Assembly: GCA_002256245.1 (NCBI GenBank)
Contig: NKIU01000003.1
Span: 62,001 to 126,000, forward strand
Origin: Pseudorhodobacter sp. PARRP1
GTDB lineage: Bacteria > Pseudomonadota > Alphaproteobacteria > Rhodobacterales > Rhodobacteraceae
Reading direction: 5' to 3'
DNA: 64,000 bases
Made by a program: the position numbers and the translations under genes. The notes under the pieces are model-generated. The model was given only the letters and a program-made list of their open reading frames with translations, searched no databases and had not been told where the DNA came from. Below, in pieces: positions 9,231 to 18,631 of this stretch; within the stretch, counting starts at the first letter, position 1, and every line of letters begins with the position of its first letter.

Positions 9231-10505
9231 CTAGTGCGGATTGCCGCCGATCCAAGTGGCGCGGATGGCGCGGTCGTCGCCCAGCATGATGGTGGGGAAG
9301 ATCGCTTGCCAGATGTCGGCGGCGCGGGTTGTGGCTTGTGCGATGGCAGGGGTGGATTTCAGATCTAGGATGGTCAGATCGGCCTCCATCCCCGGCGCGA
9401 TATTGCCGATCTGGTGTTCGGCATGCAGCGCGCGGGCGGAGCCGATGGTTGCCAGCCACCACAACTGACTGGGGTGCAGGGCCTGGCCGCGCAACTGGCC
9501 GACCTCGTAAGCGGCGGCCATCGTGCGCAGCATCGAAAACGACGATCCGCCGCCGGTGTCGGTGGCAAGCCCCACCCGCAGGTGCTGGGCGAGGCTCATG
9601 TCGAACAGGCCAGAGCCGATGAAGGTGTTCGAGGTCGGGCAGTGCACAAGGCTTGCGCCGGCCTCAATCAGGCGGTCTTTCTCGCGGGCGGTCAGGTGGA
9701 TGGCGTGGCCATAGACGGCGCCGCTCCGCAGCAGGCCTTGGGCCTCATATGTATCCAGATAGTCGCGCGATTGCGGGAACAGCTCTTTCACCCAAGCGAT
9801 TTCGTCAACCTGTTCGGACAGATGGGTTTGCATCAGGCAGGTGGGGTGTTCGCGCCACAACTGGCCCATCGCGGCCAGTTGTTCGGGGGTCGAGGTGGGC
9901 GAAAACCGTGGCGTGATCACGTAAGACAACCGATCGACCCCGTGCCAGCGTTGCAGCAGGCGTTTGCTGTCGTCATAGGCCGATTGCACGGTATCGCACA
10001 GACCATCGGGCGCGTTGCGGTCCATGCAGGTTTTGCCTGCGAACGCGCGCAAGCCGCGCGATTGCGCAGCTGTGAAGAAGGCATCGACCGATTCCGGGTG
10101 GATGGTGGCGTAAGAGCACATTGACGTTGTGCCATGCGCGCGCGCCAGATCAAGGTAGCGGTTTGCCACCGCATCCGCGTAAGCCCTGTCCGCAAAGCGC
10201 ATTTCTTCGGGGAAGGTGTAGCTGTTCAGCCAGTCAATCAGCCGTTTGCCCCAAGATGCGATGATCGCGGTTTGCGGATAATGCACATGCGCGTCAATGA
10301 AGCCTGCCGAGATCAGACATTGGCCGTAATCGGTGACGCGCGCCTGTGGGTAGGCCGCGCGCACGCGCTCGGCCGGGCCGACGGCTGCGATCTTGCCGTT
10401 CTCGACCGCGACCGCACCATGGGACTCATACCGGGCGGCCTCGACCCCTTCGACAAAGGGATCGCCTGCGAAGGACAGCACTTGTCCCAGAAGAATATCG
10501 CTCAT
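9231..10505 (-). CDS. guaD: Guanine deaminase
   Basis: A zinc amidohydrolase of 424 residues converting guanine to xanthine and ammonia. Metal and substrate motifs are clear: HVHYPQ near residue 73, MQTHLSEQVDE, YGHAIHL and DTGGGSSFSM. The ATG at 10505 is chosen over a GTG six bases upstream because GGAG lies at proper distance only from the ATG. It is divergent from mgtE. Its purine-catabolic role fits the nucleoside salvage genes at the other end of the window, but no xanthine dehydrogenase is nearby. Confidence 0.92.
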   Translation of the reverse strand: MSDILLGQVLSFAGDPFVEGVEAARYESHGAVAVENGKIAAVGPAERVRAAYPQARVTDYGQCLISAGFIDAHVHYPQTAIIASWGKRLIDWLNSYTFPEEMRFADRAYADAVANRYLDLARAHGTTSMCSYATIHPESVDAFFTAAQSRGLRAFAGKTCMDRNAPDGLCDTVQSAYDDSKRLLQRWHGVDRLSYVITPRFSPTSTPEQLAAMGQLWREHPTCLMQTHLSEQVDEIAWVKELFPQSRDYLDTYEAQGLLRSGAVYGHAIHLTAREKDRLIEAGASLVHCPTSNTFIGSGLFDMSLAQHLRVGLATDTGGGSSFSMLRTMAAAYEVGQLRGQALHPSQLWWLATIGSARALHAEHQIGNIAPGMEADLTILDLKSTPAIAQATTRAADIWQAIFPTIMLGDDRAIRATWIGGNPH

Positions 10506-10625
10506 TCGCACACTCCGCTTGCCAAACCCTGTCAGACTATAGGCTTATGCCGATGAGGTAAATTTCTGCCTGCCCTCTGTTTCATTGAAACAGCTTTCTG
10601 TAAGCAAGCGGCAAAGGAGTGCGTC

Positions 10626-11996
10626 ATGGCGGAAGATCTGGCAGTTATGGACGAAGATGAAGTCCACGCCGACCGCGTGGCGGCGATTCTGGATGCGGTA
10701 GAGGCCGAAGATACCGCCCGCATAACGGAGTTGATGGAGCCGCTGCACGCGGCAGATATCGCCGACGTGCTGGAGCAGATCGGTGGCGCAGACCGCCGCG
10801 CGCTGCTGGCGTTGTGGTCGGGTGAGATTGACGGCGAAATCCTGTCCGAAATCGACGAATCGATCCGCGAAGAGGTGATCGAATCGCTGCCGCGCGAAGT
10901 GGTGGCGGAAGCCATGCGCGAACTCGACACCGATGACGTGGTCGATATTCTGGAAGACCTTGATCTGCCGCAGCAGGGCCTGATCCTTGATGCGCTGGAG
11001 GATGCTGACCGGGTTGCGGTGCAGCAGGCGATGGGGTTCCCCGAGGAGTCCGCAGGCCGCCTGATGCAGCGCGAGGTGGTGGTGGCGCCCGAGCATTGGA
11101 CGGTGGGCGAGGCGATTGATTATCTGCGCGAGACGCCGCATCTGCCCGATCAGTTCTATCACGTCATTCTGACCGATCCGCGCATGAAACCAACGGGTTA
11201 CGTGACCTTGGGGCGGCTGTTGTCCAGCAGGCGCGATGTGCGGCTGAAGGATATTCTGGAAGACAGTTTCCGCACCATACCCGCCACCGAATCCGAGGCC
11301 GACGTCGCCTATATGTTCAACCAGTATCACCTGATTTCCACGCCGGTGGTGGATGCCACCGGGCGGCTGGTGGGGGTGATCACCATCGACGATGCGATGA
11401 ACGTGCTGGACGAAGAGCACGAGCAGGACATGCTGCGTCTGGCGGGCGTGGGCGACGATTCAAGCCTGTCTGATGGCGTGATGGCCACCGCACGGCAGCG
11501 CTTGCCGTGGTTGGTGGTCAACCTGTTCACCGCCTCGATTTCAGCGTTTGTGATCTCACGGTTTGAATCGACGATTGCCAGTCTGGTGACATTGGCGGCG
11601 CTGATGCCGATTGTGGCCTCGACCGGTGGGATTGCGGGCACGCAATCGCTGGCGGTGGCGGTGCGCGCGCTTGCGACGCGCAGCCTGACCTCGGCCAACG
11701 CCAAGCGGGTTGTGTTGCGCGAACTGGTGGGTGGGCTGTTGAACGGCTTGGCGCTGGCGGTTCTGCTGGGGCTGGCGGGGACGTTGATCTTTGGCGACTG
11801 GAAGCTGGGGCTGGTGCTGGGGGCCGCGATGATCACCAATCAGTTGGTGGCCGCGATGGGCGGGGTTCTGGTGCCGCTGGGGCTGCACAAGCTGGATCTT
11901 GACCCGGCGCTGGCTTCGGGCACGTTCGTGACCACGCTGACGGATGTTTTGGGCTATCTGGCGTTTCTGGGACTGGCGAGTTTGGTGTTGCTATGA
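10626..11996 (+). CDS. mgtE: Magnesium transporter MgtE
   Basis: A 456-residue inner-membrane Mg2+ channel/transporter. The order is a cytosolic acidic MgtE N domain (about 30-130), paired CBS domains (about 140-265), a connecting helix, then about five membrane segments from residue 295 to the end. The GGIAGTQSLAV stretch is the pore-region signature. AAAGGAG precedes the ATG. Its stop overlaps the start of the next gene (ATGA), so the two are cotranscribed. Confidence 0.93.
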   Translation: MAEDLAVMDEDEVHADRVAAILDAVEAEDTARITELMEPLHAADIADVLEQIGGADRRALLALWSGEIDGEILSEIDESIREEVIESLPREVVAEAMRELDTDDVVDILEDLDLPQQGLILDALEDADRVAVQQAMGFPEESAGRLMQREVVVAPEHWTVGEAIDYLRETPHLPDQFYHVILTDPRMKPTGYVTLGRLLSSRRDVRLKDILEDSFRTIPATESEADVAYMFNQYHLISTPVVDATGRLVGVITIDDAMNVLDEEHEQDMLRLAGVGDDSSLSDGVMATARQRLPWLVVNLFTASISAFVISRFESTIASLVTLAALMPIVASTGGIAGTQSLAVAVRALATRSLTSANAKRVVLRELVGGLLNGLALAVLLGLAGTLIFGDWKLGLVLGAAMITNQLVAAMGGVLVPLGLHKLDLDPALASGTFVTTLTDVLGYLAFLGLASLVLL

Positions 11997-12535
11997 ACGA
12001 TCTGAAGGCAGAAGCGCGCAAGATCGCCTTCGCGGCGCGCAAGGTGGCGTTTGAGGCGGGGCAGGGGCAGGCAGCGGAACTGCTGGCCGATGTATTGGCG
12101 GCCCATCGCGGCAAGCCGTTGGCAGGCTATATGGCGATGCGGACCGAGGCCGACCCTATGGCGGCGATGCTGGCGCATCAGGGGCCTGTTTGCGTGCCGG
12201 TGATCATCGCGGCGGGCGAGGCGCTGCGGTTTCGCGAATGGTCGCCCGGCTGTGCGATGGAAATGGGCACGTTTGGCGCGATGATCCCCTCGGAAGGCGC
12301 GTGGATCGAGCCCGAGGTGCTGATCGTGCCGCTGGTCGGGTTTGACGCGCGGGGGTTCCGTTTGGGCTATGGCGGCGGGTTTTATGACCGCACCTTGCAG
12401 GGCTTGCGGGCAAAACGCCCGACGCTTGCGGTGGGCTTTGGCTTTGCGGCGCAGGAATTGCCCGAGGTTCCGATTGATCAATACGATCAGCGGCTGGATT
12501 TGATGGTGACAGAGGCGGGCGTGCGGCGGTTCTAG
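11993..12535 (+). CDS. 5-formyltetrahydrofolate cyclo-ligase
   Basis: A 180-residue cytosolic enzyme converting 5-formyl-THF to 5,10-methenyl-THF with ATP. The characteristic substrate/ATP motif GYGGGFYDR is near residue 122, followed by a FAAQELPEVPID segment typical of the family. It overlaps mgtE by four bases and is followed within 10 bases by a secreted-protein gene. Confidence 0.9.
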   Translation: MNDLKAEARKIAFAARKVAFEAGQGQAAELLADVLAAHRGKPLAGYMAMRTEADPMAAMLAHQGPVCVPVIIAAGEALRFREWSPGCAMEMGTFGAMIPSEGAWIEPEVLIVPLVGFDARGFRLGYGGGFYDRTLQGLRAKRPTLAVGFGFAAQELPEVPIDQYDQRLDLMVTEAGVRRF

Positions 12536-12544
12536 GGGGATTTC

Positions 12545-13120
12545 ATGCGGATTTTGGCGGCGGTTTTGGCGGTGACTATTGCAGCCTCGGCTGGGGCAGG
12601 GTGTCTGGCCCCCGGCCAGATGCCGGTGCGGGTGACGTTTGCCGATGGCGACGTGATGGATGACATCAAACGCGAGGGCGATCACCTAAAAACCACCCGG
12701 CATCTGGCCAGCGGCTTGACCGCCTATTCCGAGACGATGTTCGGGCTATACCCTGTCCAGAGTTCGGTTGAGGGGATGGCGTCGGTCTATCGCTGGAAGA
12801 CCAAGTCTTTGCCCGCGCCGCAGGATTTGCCGATGGGTAAGCCGCAGAAACTGAAGGCAGAATGGCTGCGCGAGGGTGGAAACGCCCGCTTCACCATGAC
12901 CGTGACGCTGGTTGAGACGGGCGCCGTCGCGGTTGGAGCGTGCAGCTATCCGGCGCTGCATTTGAAGGTAGAGACCAAGGATTCCTACGGCGTGCGCAGC
13001 ACCGGCGACGCCTGGTATGACGCGGATCGGTTGATGGTCTGGGCCAGTGCGCGCAAAGTGTTCAACAGCAAGGGCGGGCTTGAGGGCGCGTATGAGGCCA
13101 AGGCCGTTTCTGCCGAATAG
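12545..13120 (+). CDS. Secreted protein of unknown function
   Basis: A 191-residue product with an N-terminal signal peptide of about 19 residues ending in a GAGC-like stretch, so it may be a lipoprotein or a periplasmic protein. The body is rich in beta-type segments (YRWKTKSLP, RFTMTVTLVETGAVAVG) and holds a second Cys in VGACSYPAL. No family recognised. It is the third gene of the mgtE operon, nine bases after the previous stop. Confidence 0.7.
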   Translation: MRILAAVLAVTIAASAGAGCLAPGQMPVRVTFADGDVMDDIKREGDHLKTTRHLASGLTAYSETMFGLYPVQSSVEGMASVYRWKTKSLPAPQDLPMGKPQKLKAEWLREGGNARFTMTVTLVETGAVAVGACSYPALHLKVETKDSYGVRSTGDAWYDADRLMVWASARKVFNSKGGLEGAYEAKAVSAE

Positions 13121-13150
13121 CTGGCGGGTCGCTGCGGGCTGGTGTTGACT

Positions 13151-13201
13151 GGGGGTTTCACACCCCCAGACCCCCGTGGGATATTTAGGCGCAGAGGATG
13201 A
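13151..13201 (+). repeat. Hairpin-GGATATTT intergenic element, copy A
   Basis: A G-run/C-run hairpin (GGGGG, loop, CCCCC), then CCCCC, GGGATATTT and GCAGAGGATGA. The same architecture recurs at 60117-60163 (minus) and 63140-63253 (plus). The sequence after it (ACAAATTTTAATCAAAC) also resembles that following copy B. Confidence 0.6.
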
Positions 13202-13297
13202 CAAATTTTAATCAAACTGATCGAATTCATGAATCAGTGGTGCCGTGATCGTTTATGACGATCAAGGCGCTGGTTCAGGATTGCGATCAACTTGATC

Positions 13298-14614
13298 TTA
13301 TTTGGCGATGGATTCCTGTTTGACAAACATGTTGCCCCAGGCGCGGTCCATCAACTCAGGGCTCATCTGATAGGGGATGCCTTCGAATTCGCAGACGGCG
13401 ATCATCTGATCAATCAGGAAGGTCGGCTGATAGTTGGCGAAGTTGTTGGCGATGGTCGGGTATTTCGACTTCAGCATGTAGATCAGCGTCGCCTCATCCA
13501 GCGGCACCTTTTTCTTTTTGGCGACCATGGCGAAGATTTTCAGGAACATTTCCTGATTGGGGCCATCAATCTTGATCTTGAAGAAGATCCGTCGCAGGGC
13601 CGCGCCATCGAAAATCTCATTCGGGTGGAAGTTGGTCGAAAAGATCACCAGCGTATCGAACGGCACGGTGAATTTCTCACCCGACTGCAGCGCCAGAATG
13701 TCGCGCGATTCTTCCAGCGGCACGATCCAGCGGTTGACGAGTTTCTGCGGCGGCTCGGCTTGGCGACCCAAGTCGTCCACGATGAAGATGCCGCCCGAGG
13801 CCTTCAGTTGCAGCGGTGCCTGATAGGTGCGCGCCGTGGGGTTGTATTTCAGATCCAGCATGTCGAGCGTCAATTCGCCGCCGGTGATCACCGAGGGCCG
13901 CTCGCAATAGACATAGCGGTTGTCGTAACGGTTGCCGGTGCGGCGCAGCGCGGTGGGGTCGTCGAGCGATTCTTCCGCCGAGGAATGCACGATTGGATCG
14001 AAAACGGTGATCACCTGACCGGAATATTCGATCGCACGCGGGATATAGATCTTGTCGCCCAAGGCGGCGCGGATGCCGTTCGAGATACTGGATTTACCGT
14101 TACCCGGCGGGCCATACATCAGGATGGATCGGCCAGAAGTCACGGCGGGACCAAGGTTGGAGATCAGGTCGGGCGGCAGGATGAGATGGCCCATGCCCTT
14201 CATCAACTCGGGCCGGGTCAGTTTGATGTCGCGCACCGATTGGCGCTTCATCTGCGCCGAATAGGCGGCCAGCGGCACCGGCAAAGCGCCGTAGTATTCC
14301 GACTGTGACAGCGCATCCAGCGCACGGGCCTTGCCGGCATCGGTCAACTGATAGCCCATCTCGTTGCTGGTCGAGGTGGCGTTCAGCGTGCCTTTCGCCT
14401 CGAGCAGGCGTTGCTGGCGGGCGGCATCGACAAGCTCTTGCGTCAGCACCACCGGCAGGCTGATGGCGCGCGACAGGTCCGAGACCAGATCAAGGTTCAT
14501 CCGGAACATGGTTTTCAACAGAATGTCGCGCATCATCACCGAACTGAGGCCGGTTTCGGCCAAGCTTTTCGGTTGTGGCGGGGCTTGCACCCCGAGCGGC
14601 ACTTGCATGTTCAT
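13298..14614 (-). CDS. AAA ATPase at the end of the tad locus
   Basis: A 438-residue P-loop ATPase. Walker A GPPGNGKSS lies at about 168-176, with Walker B GGIFIVDDLG near residue 280 and a sensor-like stretch VIFSTNFHP after it. The N-terminal 150 residues carry no recognised domain. The ATG at 14614 has AAAGG eight bases upstream; a GTG nine bases earlier is less likely. It lies 62 bases beyond the prepilin peptidase, in the same direction as all tad genes, so a role in pilus assembly or regulation is inferred. TadA, not this protein, is the secretion ATPase. Confidence 0.75.
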   Translation of the reverse strand: MNMQVPLGVQAPPQPKSLAETGLSSVMMRDILLKTMFRMNLDLVSDLSRAISLPVVLTQELVDAARQQRLLEAKGTLNATSTSNEMGYQLTDAGKARALDALSQSEYYGALPVPLAAYSAQMKRQSVRDIKLTRPELMKGMGHLILPPDLISNLGPAVTSGRSILMYGPPGNGKSSISNGIRAALGDKIYIPRAIEYSGQVITVFDPIVHSSAEESLDDPTALRRTGNRYDNRYVYCERPSVITGGELTLDMLDLKYNPTARTYQAPLQLKASGGIFIVDDLGRQAEPPQKLVNRWIVPLEESRDILALQSGEKFTVPFDTLVIFSTNFHPNEIFDGAALRRIFFKIKIDGPNQEMFLKIFAMVAKKKKVPLDEATLIYMLKSKYPTIANNFANYQPTFLIDQMIAVCEFEGIPYQMSPELMDRAWGNMFVKQESIAK

Positions 14615-14676
14615 GATCGGCACCTTTGTCTGGTCTTGGGGCAGATTATGCCCAAGCGTTCAACAAAGGTTTTGAT

Positions 14677-15168
14677 CTAGAAAAGCGGCAAGAGTGCGAC
14701 CAAAAGATAGAAGATTAGTGTCCCTGACAACGCTGTGCCAAAGGGAAAGCCGGTGTGGGTCCAGCTTTTCCAATCGGGGGTCGCGGCGCGAAAGGCGGGC
14801 AGGTATTTCAGCGCACGGTGGGCGGCGAGGGCCCCCAGCGAGCAGGCGGCATAGATGCCACAGAGCAGGCGGATGTCGCCGTGGATGAACATCGGCGCCA
14901 TGGCGGCTGCGAATTTCGCATCGCCCGCGCCGATGGCGCGCAAAGCGAACAGGATGAAAGTGATCAGGAACACCACCAGCCCCAGCGCCCATCCCCAAAG
15001 CCAAGTTTGAAACGGCACCATAAGAATGCCCACCACCAACCACAGAGCCAGCACGGCGTAAGAGGCCTGGTTGGGGATTTTCATGAATTTCATATCGCTC
15101 CACGACACCCAGATGGTGATGGCGAAGGCGAAGGGCAGAAAGGCGAGGGCCGCGTAAGGAGAGATCAT
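14677..15168 (-). CDS. Prepilin peptidase, CpaA/TadV type
   Basis: An inner-membrane aspartyl protease of 163 residues that cleaves the leader from Flp prepilins. The two catalytic aspartates are Asp25 (SWSDMKFMKIPN) and Asp83 (GAGDAKF). About five hydrophobic membrane segments are present. It has only the peptidase half, without the methylase domain of PilD, as normal for Tad systems. It starts directly after the TPR lipoprotein gene. Confidence 0.88.
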   Translation of the reverse strand: MISPYAALAFLPFAFAITIWVSWSDMKFMKIPNQASYAVLALWLVVGILMVPFQTWLWGWALGLVVFLITFILFALRAIGAGDAKFAAAMAPMFIHGDIRLLCGIYAACSLGALAAHRALKYLPAFRAATPDWKSWTHTGFPFGTALSGTLIFYLLVALLPLF

Positions 15169-15169
15169 G

Positions 15170-16015
15170 TCAGCCGCCCAAGGCTTTCAGGCTGCGCTCG
15201 GCGGCCTCAAAATAGGTGGGCGAGGTATCAACCGCTTGTTGCAGCAACTCGCGCCCGACCGAGGTATCTCCCTGTTTCACCGCCGCAAGGCCCAGCGTGT
15301 AGTAAAGCTGCGCGCGTTCAGTTTGCGTCATCTCGATCACCGGCAGGTCATACTTGCGTTGGGCCGCGCGCGACAGGATCAGGTTGTTTTTCGCGGTGAA
15401 ACTGGAGGAATCGTAGGTGAGGGCTTCGAGGAACAGCTTTTCGGCACCGGCATTGTCGCCGCGCGACAGTTTCGAGAAGCCCCAGTTGTTATAGACGCCC
15501 GAGGGTTTGTTGGTCAGCCCCGCCGCGATGTCGTAAAAGCTGTCGGCTTTCTTCCAGTTTTTCTGGCTGTCGGCGACCATGGCTTCCAGCCGGTAGCGCT
15601 CGAATGTCTCATAGGTCGGCGGCACGGTGTTCAACGTGGCGGCGGTGCCTGCCCAATCCGAGGTGCGCATCTGCGCATCGGCCAGACCGACACGGTCTTC
15701 GTTGCTGCCTTCGGGGGATGCCACAACCGCGCGCCAGACTGCGATGGCCTCTTCGGGTTTGTTCGCCCGGATCAGCGATTTGGCCAGCCCGCGTTTCAGA
15801 TCAACACGTTCGGGGTTTTCGGTGCTGGATTTCTGGAAATAGGCCACGGCCTCGTTCGGGTCGCCCACGGTCAGCATGATGTCGCTGAGGTTGGACTCGT
15901 CAACGACATTCACCGATTTCAGCGCGCGCTTCGAGGCGGCATCGCGTGTGCCTTGGCAGCCAGCCAAAGCGGTTGCGCCAATCAGGCACAGCGTTAGCAA
16001 AACAGGTTGGCGCAT
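15170..16015 (-). CDS. tadD: TPR lipoprotein of the Tad system (TadD-like)
   Basis: A 281-residue lipoprotein with lipobox ALAGC (Cys20) and tandem tetratricopeptide repeats from about residue 40 to 260 (for example AVAYFQKSSTENPERVDLKRGLAKSLI and GVYNNWGFSKLSRGDNAGAEKLFLEAL in part). TadD-type pilotins help the secretin assemble in the outer membrane. It is one of two TPR lipoproteins in tandem; which one is the functional TadD is not clear. Confidence 0.8.
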   Translation of the reverse strand: MRQPVLLTLCLIGATALAGCQGTRDAASKRALKSVNVVDESNLSDIMLTVGDPNEAVAYFQKSSTENPERVDLKRGLAKSLIRANKPEEAIAVWRAVVASPEGSNEDRVGLADAQMRTSDWAGTAATLNTVPPTYETFERYRLEAMVADSQKNWKKADSFYDIAAGLTNKPSGVYNNWGFSKLSRGDNAGAEKLFLEALTYDSSSFTAKNNLILSRAAQRKYDLPVIEMTQTERAQLYYTLGLAAVKQGDTSVGRELLQQAVDTSPTYFEAAERSLKALGG

Positions 16016-16060
16016 TTTGCGTCCTTTTTGGTCAACTGCTCGGTCGTCTCACTCGGGTCG

Positions 16061-16630
16061 TCAAAGCTGCGACAGCAAGACGTAGCTGCCTTGCCCGCGT
16101 CGCACCAGTTTCATCACAGGTTTTTCGTCCTGAACCGGATCATATACAGTGGCTTCGCTGCGCGCTATCGCCAGCTTAAGATTTTCGCGGATGGAGTCCG
16201 ATTGGCCACTGTCCAAGGCGAAAGCTTGCTGAAACACCCGGCGGGCCTCGCCAACCTTGCCTTGTTCCATCAGCACGCAGCCCAGATTGTTCAGCGCGGG
16301 GACGTTGCGCTCATCCGCTTCAATCGCGCGGCGCAGCACTTGTTCGGCCTGCCCCAGACGGCCCATTTTCAGATCGGCCGAACCGATGGCCGAGAGCACA
16401 TCGGCGTTCATGCCTTGCTCGGCCGCAGCCCGCAGATAGGCTTTCATCGCCAGTTCAAATTCGCCCGCTTCCATCAGGCGGTGGCCCACCAGCAGGCCAT
16501 CGACACCCTGCTCGCGCGCATCAACACCGTAGGGCACATTGCGCGGTTTGCCGGATGCGCCAAGGCCGCCCGTGTGCTGACAGGCGGCCATCAAGACGCA
16601 GATCATCAGGATACTTGCCGCGCGCGTCAC
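16061..16630 (-). CDS. Second TPR lipoprotein of the tad locus
   Basis: A 189-residue predicted lipoprotein: short signal with Cys17 (LMAAC) and three to four TPR units (LMEAGEFELAMKAYLRAA, KMGRLGQAEQVLRRAIEADE, PALNNLGCVLMEQGKVGEA). It lies between tadC and the longer TPR lipoprotein, so it is the first of the TadD pair in the operon. The close pairing suggests a shared job in secretin assembly. Confidence 0.78.
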   Translation of the reverse strand: MTRAASILMICVLMAACQHTGGLGASGKPRNVPYGVDAREQGVDGLLVGHRLMEAGEFELAMKAYLRAAAEQGMNADVLSAIGSADLKMGRLGQAEQVLRRAIEADERNVPALNNLGCVLMEQGKVGEARRVFQQAFALDSGQSDSIRENLKLAIARSEATVYDPVQDEKPVMKLVRRGQGSYVLLSQL

Positions 16631-16665
16631 ATCAACCCCGTTACATCGGGCTTGATGCCCGTGGT

Positions 16666-17649
16666 TCAGCCGCCACCCAAGGTTTGCGAGATGCCGTAAA
16701 CCGATGGCCCGATCAGGATAATCAATAGCGGCGGCAAGGTGAACAGCATAGTGCCAAGGGTCAGTTTTGTTGGCAATTTGTTGGCCAATTCTTCTGCCCG
16801 CATGATGCGTTTGTCGCGCATCTCGGCGGAATACACCCGCAAGGCGTCTGACATCGAGGTGCCGAAGTTCGCAGATTGCACCAGCGTGGTGCAGAACGAC
16901 GAGATATCGGCGATGCCGACGCGCTCGGACATGTCTTTCAACACCTTGACGCGTTCCTTACCGGCCTTGACCTCTTGCGCCACGGTGTCGAATTCTTCTG
17001 CCAGCGCCGGGCAAGACGCGCGGCTCTCCTTGGCGATGCGGTTGATGGATTGGTCCAGCGATTGCCCGGCCTCGACACAGACCAGCATCAGATCGAGCGC
17101 GTCGGGAAAGCCCGACACGATCTCGGCCTGACGTTTCTGCACCCGGCTGTTCACCCAATACATCGGGAAGTAATAGCCCAAGCCGCCCGGCAGCAGGGTG
17201 GAGATGATCATCACCTGGGTCGAAACCTCGGCGCCATCATTGCCGGTGAAGGTGTAAATCATCCCCAGCCCCAGCAGGCCCAAACCCAGCGCCAGCTGCG
17301 CAAAGTGGAAGGTGCGCACGGCATTCTTCTGCTTGTAGCCCGCCCGCACCATCTTCAGGCGAGAGGCCGTCATGGTCTGTTCGTCCTGCGGTTCCAGGAA
17401 CGAGGCGAATTTCTCCAGCCGGTCCGCCTTTTCGCTGTGGCGCAGGCTGGCCTTTTTCGTCGAAGCGCCGGCGCTTTCAATTTCCTTGCGCAGCGCCTTC
17501 AGCTTGTCGAACGGCTCGGGCTCTTTCTTCAAAAGCATCGGCAGCACGGCCACGATCAGCGCAAGCCCCAAGAGCCCAAGCGCCAGCAGAGGGCCCAGCG
17601 GGCCAAAGCTGTCGGTCAGTTGCGTGTTGAGAGTGTTCAATAAATCCAT
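16666..17649 (-). CDS. tadC: Tad inner-membrane platform protein TadC
   Basis: A 327-residue type II secretion F (GspF) family protein. An N-terminal membrane segment, a charged cytosolic region, a pair of membrane segments (about 115-165), the T2SF domain (about 185-310) and a final membrane segment are seen. With TadB it forms the platform on which the TadA ATPase drives Flp pilus extrusion. It follows tadB with only five bases between. Confidence 0.9.
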   Translation of the reverse strand: MDLLNTLNTQLTDSFGPLGPLLALGLLGLALIVAVLPMLLKKEPEPFDKLKALRKEIESAGASTKKASLRHSEKADRLEKFASFLEPQDEQTMTASRLKMVRAGYKQKNAVRTFHFAQLALGLGLLGLGMIYTFTGNDGAEVSTQVMIISTLLPGGLGYYFPMYWVNSRVQKRQAEIVSGFPDALDLMLVCVEAGQSLDQSINRIAKESRASCPALAEEFDTVAQEVKAGKERVKVLKDMSERVGIADISSFCTTLVQSANFGTSMSDALRVYSAEMRDKRIMRAEELANKLPTKLTLGTMLFTLPPLLIILIGPSVYGISQTLGGG

Positions 17650-17654
17650 GATGT

Positions 17655-18623
17655 TTAGACCTTAATGTTGACCATGATACGCATGAAGATGATGTTGATC
17701 ACAAGGAACACCGCCACCGCGAGACAGGCCGGAATGAACACCGCTGATTTGGCAACGTCATCGTAGTAATCGGGTTTGACGATGTTAATCATCACGATGG
17801 CACCAATTGGAAACATCGACAGGAACATGCCCGACCATTTCGCCTCGCCGGTGATGGCTTTGACGCGGCGGAACAGTTTGAAGCGGGCGCGGATCACCTT
17901 GGACAGGCCCTCAAGGATCTCGGCCAGGTTACCGCCCGAGGTTTGCTGAATGGTGACCGCCACCGCCAGAAAGCGCAAATCCTGGCTGTCCATGCGTTCG
18001 GCAAAGGCTTTCAGGCTGTCGGCCACGTTGCGACCGTAGGCGGCCTCGTCCGAGATCATGCCAAATTCGGTGCCCAACGGATCGGGGACTTCCTTCGACA
18101 CGATGCCGATGGCCGAAGCAAACGGATGGCCGACGCGCAACGATCGCACCATCAATTCCACCGCATCGGGCAGTTGTTCGTCCATCAACGCGATGCGTTT
18201 CTTGGCCTTGCCGTTGACCCAGAAATACACCCCACCCACGCCCATGCCCACCGCCACGATCACCCGGATCGGCAGCGCCACCTGCGTGCCAAAGGTCAGC
18301 CCGGTGAAAGCCACGCCGACCATGCCGACCATGATCAGCACCAGTTGCTGTGGGCTGAAGGCGATGTTGGCCTTTTGCGCCTTTTTGGCGAGGATCGAGT
18401 AAAGCGGGATGCCGCGCGAGTTGACGTGTTGTTCGGTCTCTTTGCGCAGTTGCTCCAGCACTTGCTCGCGGTTGTTGTTCTTTTCCAACAGGGCAAGGCG
18501 GCGGCTCATCCGGCTGTTCAGGCTGATGGATTTGCCGAACACCACAAGATAAAGCCCGTTCACCATCACCACGACAGCGACGAAGATCAGAACATAGATA
18601 AGCGGGGCTGCTGATAAGGTCAT
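17655..18623 (-). CDS. tadB: Tad inner-membrane platform protein TadB
   Basis: A 322-residue T2SF-domain membrane protein, paralogous to TadC. One membrane segment near residue 10-30, two around 95-140, the T2SF domain about 155-280 and a terminal segment are visible. It lies eight bases after tadA. Together TadB and TadC couple ATP hydrolysis by TadA to pilin polymerisation. Confidence 0.9.
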   Translation of the reverse strand: MTLSAAPLIYVLIFVAVVVMVNGLYLVVFGKSISLNSRMSRRLALLEKNNNREQVLEQLRKETEQHVNSRGIPLYSILAKKAQKANIAFSPQQLVLIMVGMVGVAFTGLTFGTQVALPIRVIVAVGMGVGGVYFWVNGKAKKRIALMDEQLPDAVELMVRSLRVGHPFASAIGIVSKEVPDPLGTEFGMISDEAAYGRNVADSLKAFAERMDSQDLRFLAVAVTIQQTSGGNLAEILEGLSKVIRARFKLFRRVKAITGEAKWSGMFLSMFPIGAIVMINIVKPDYYDDVAKSAVFIPACLAVAVFLVINIIFMRIMVNIKV

Positions 18624-18631
18624 GATATGCC

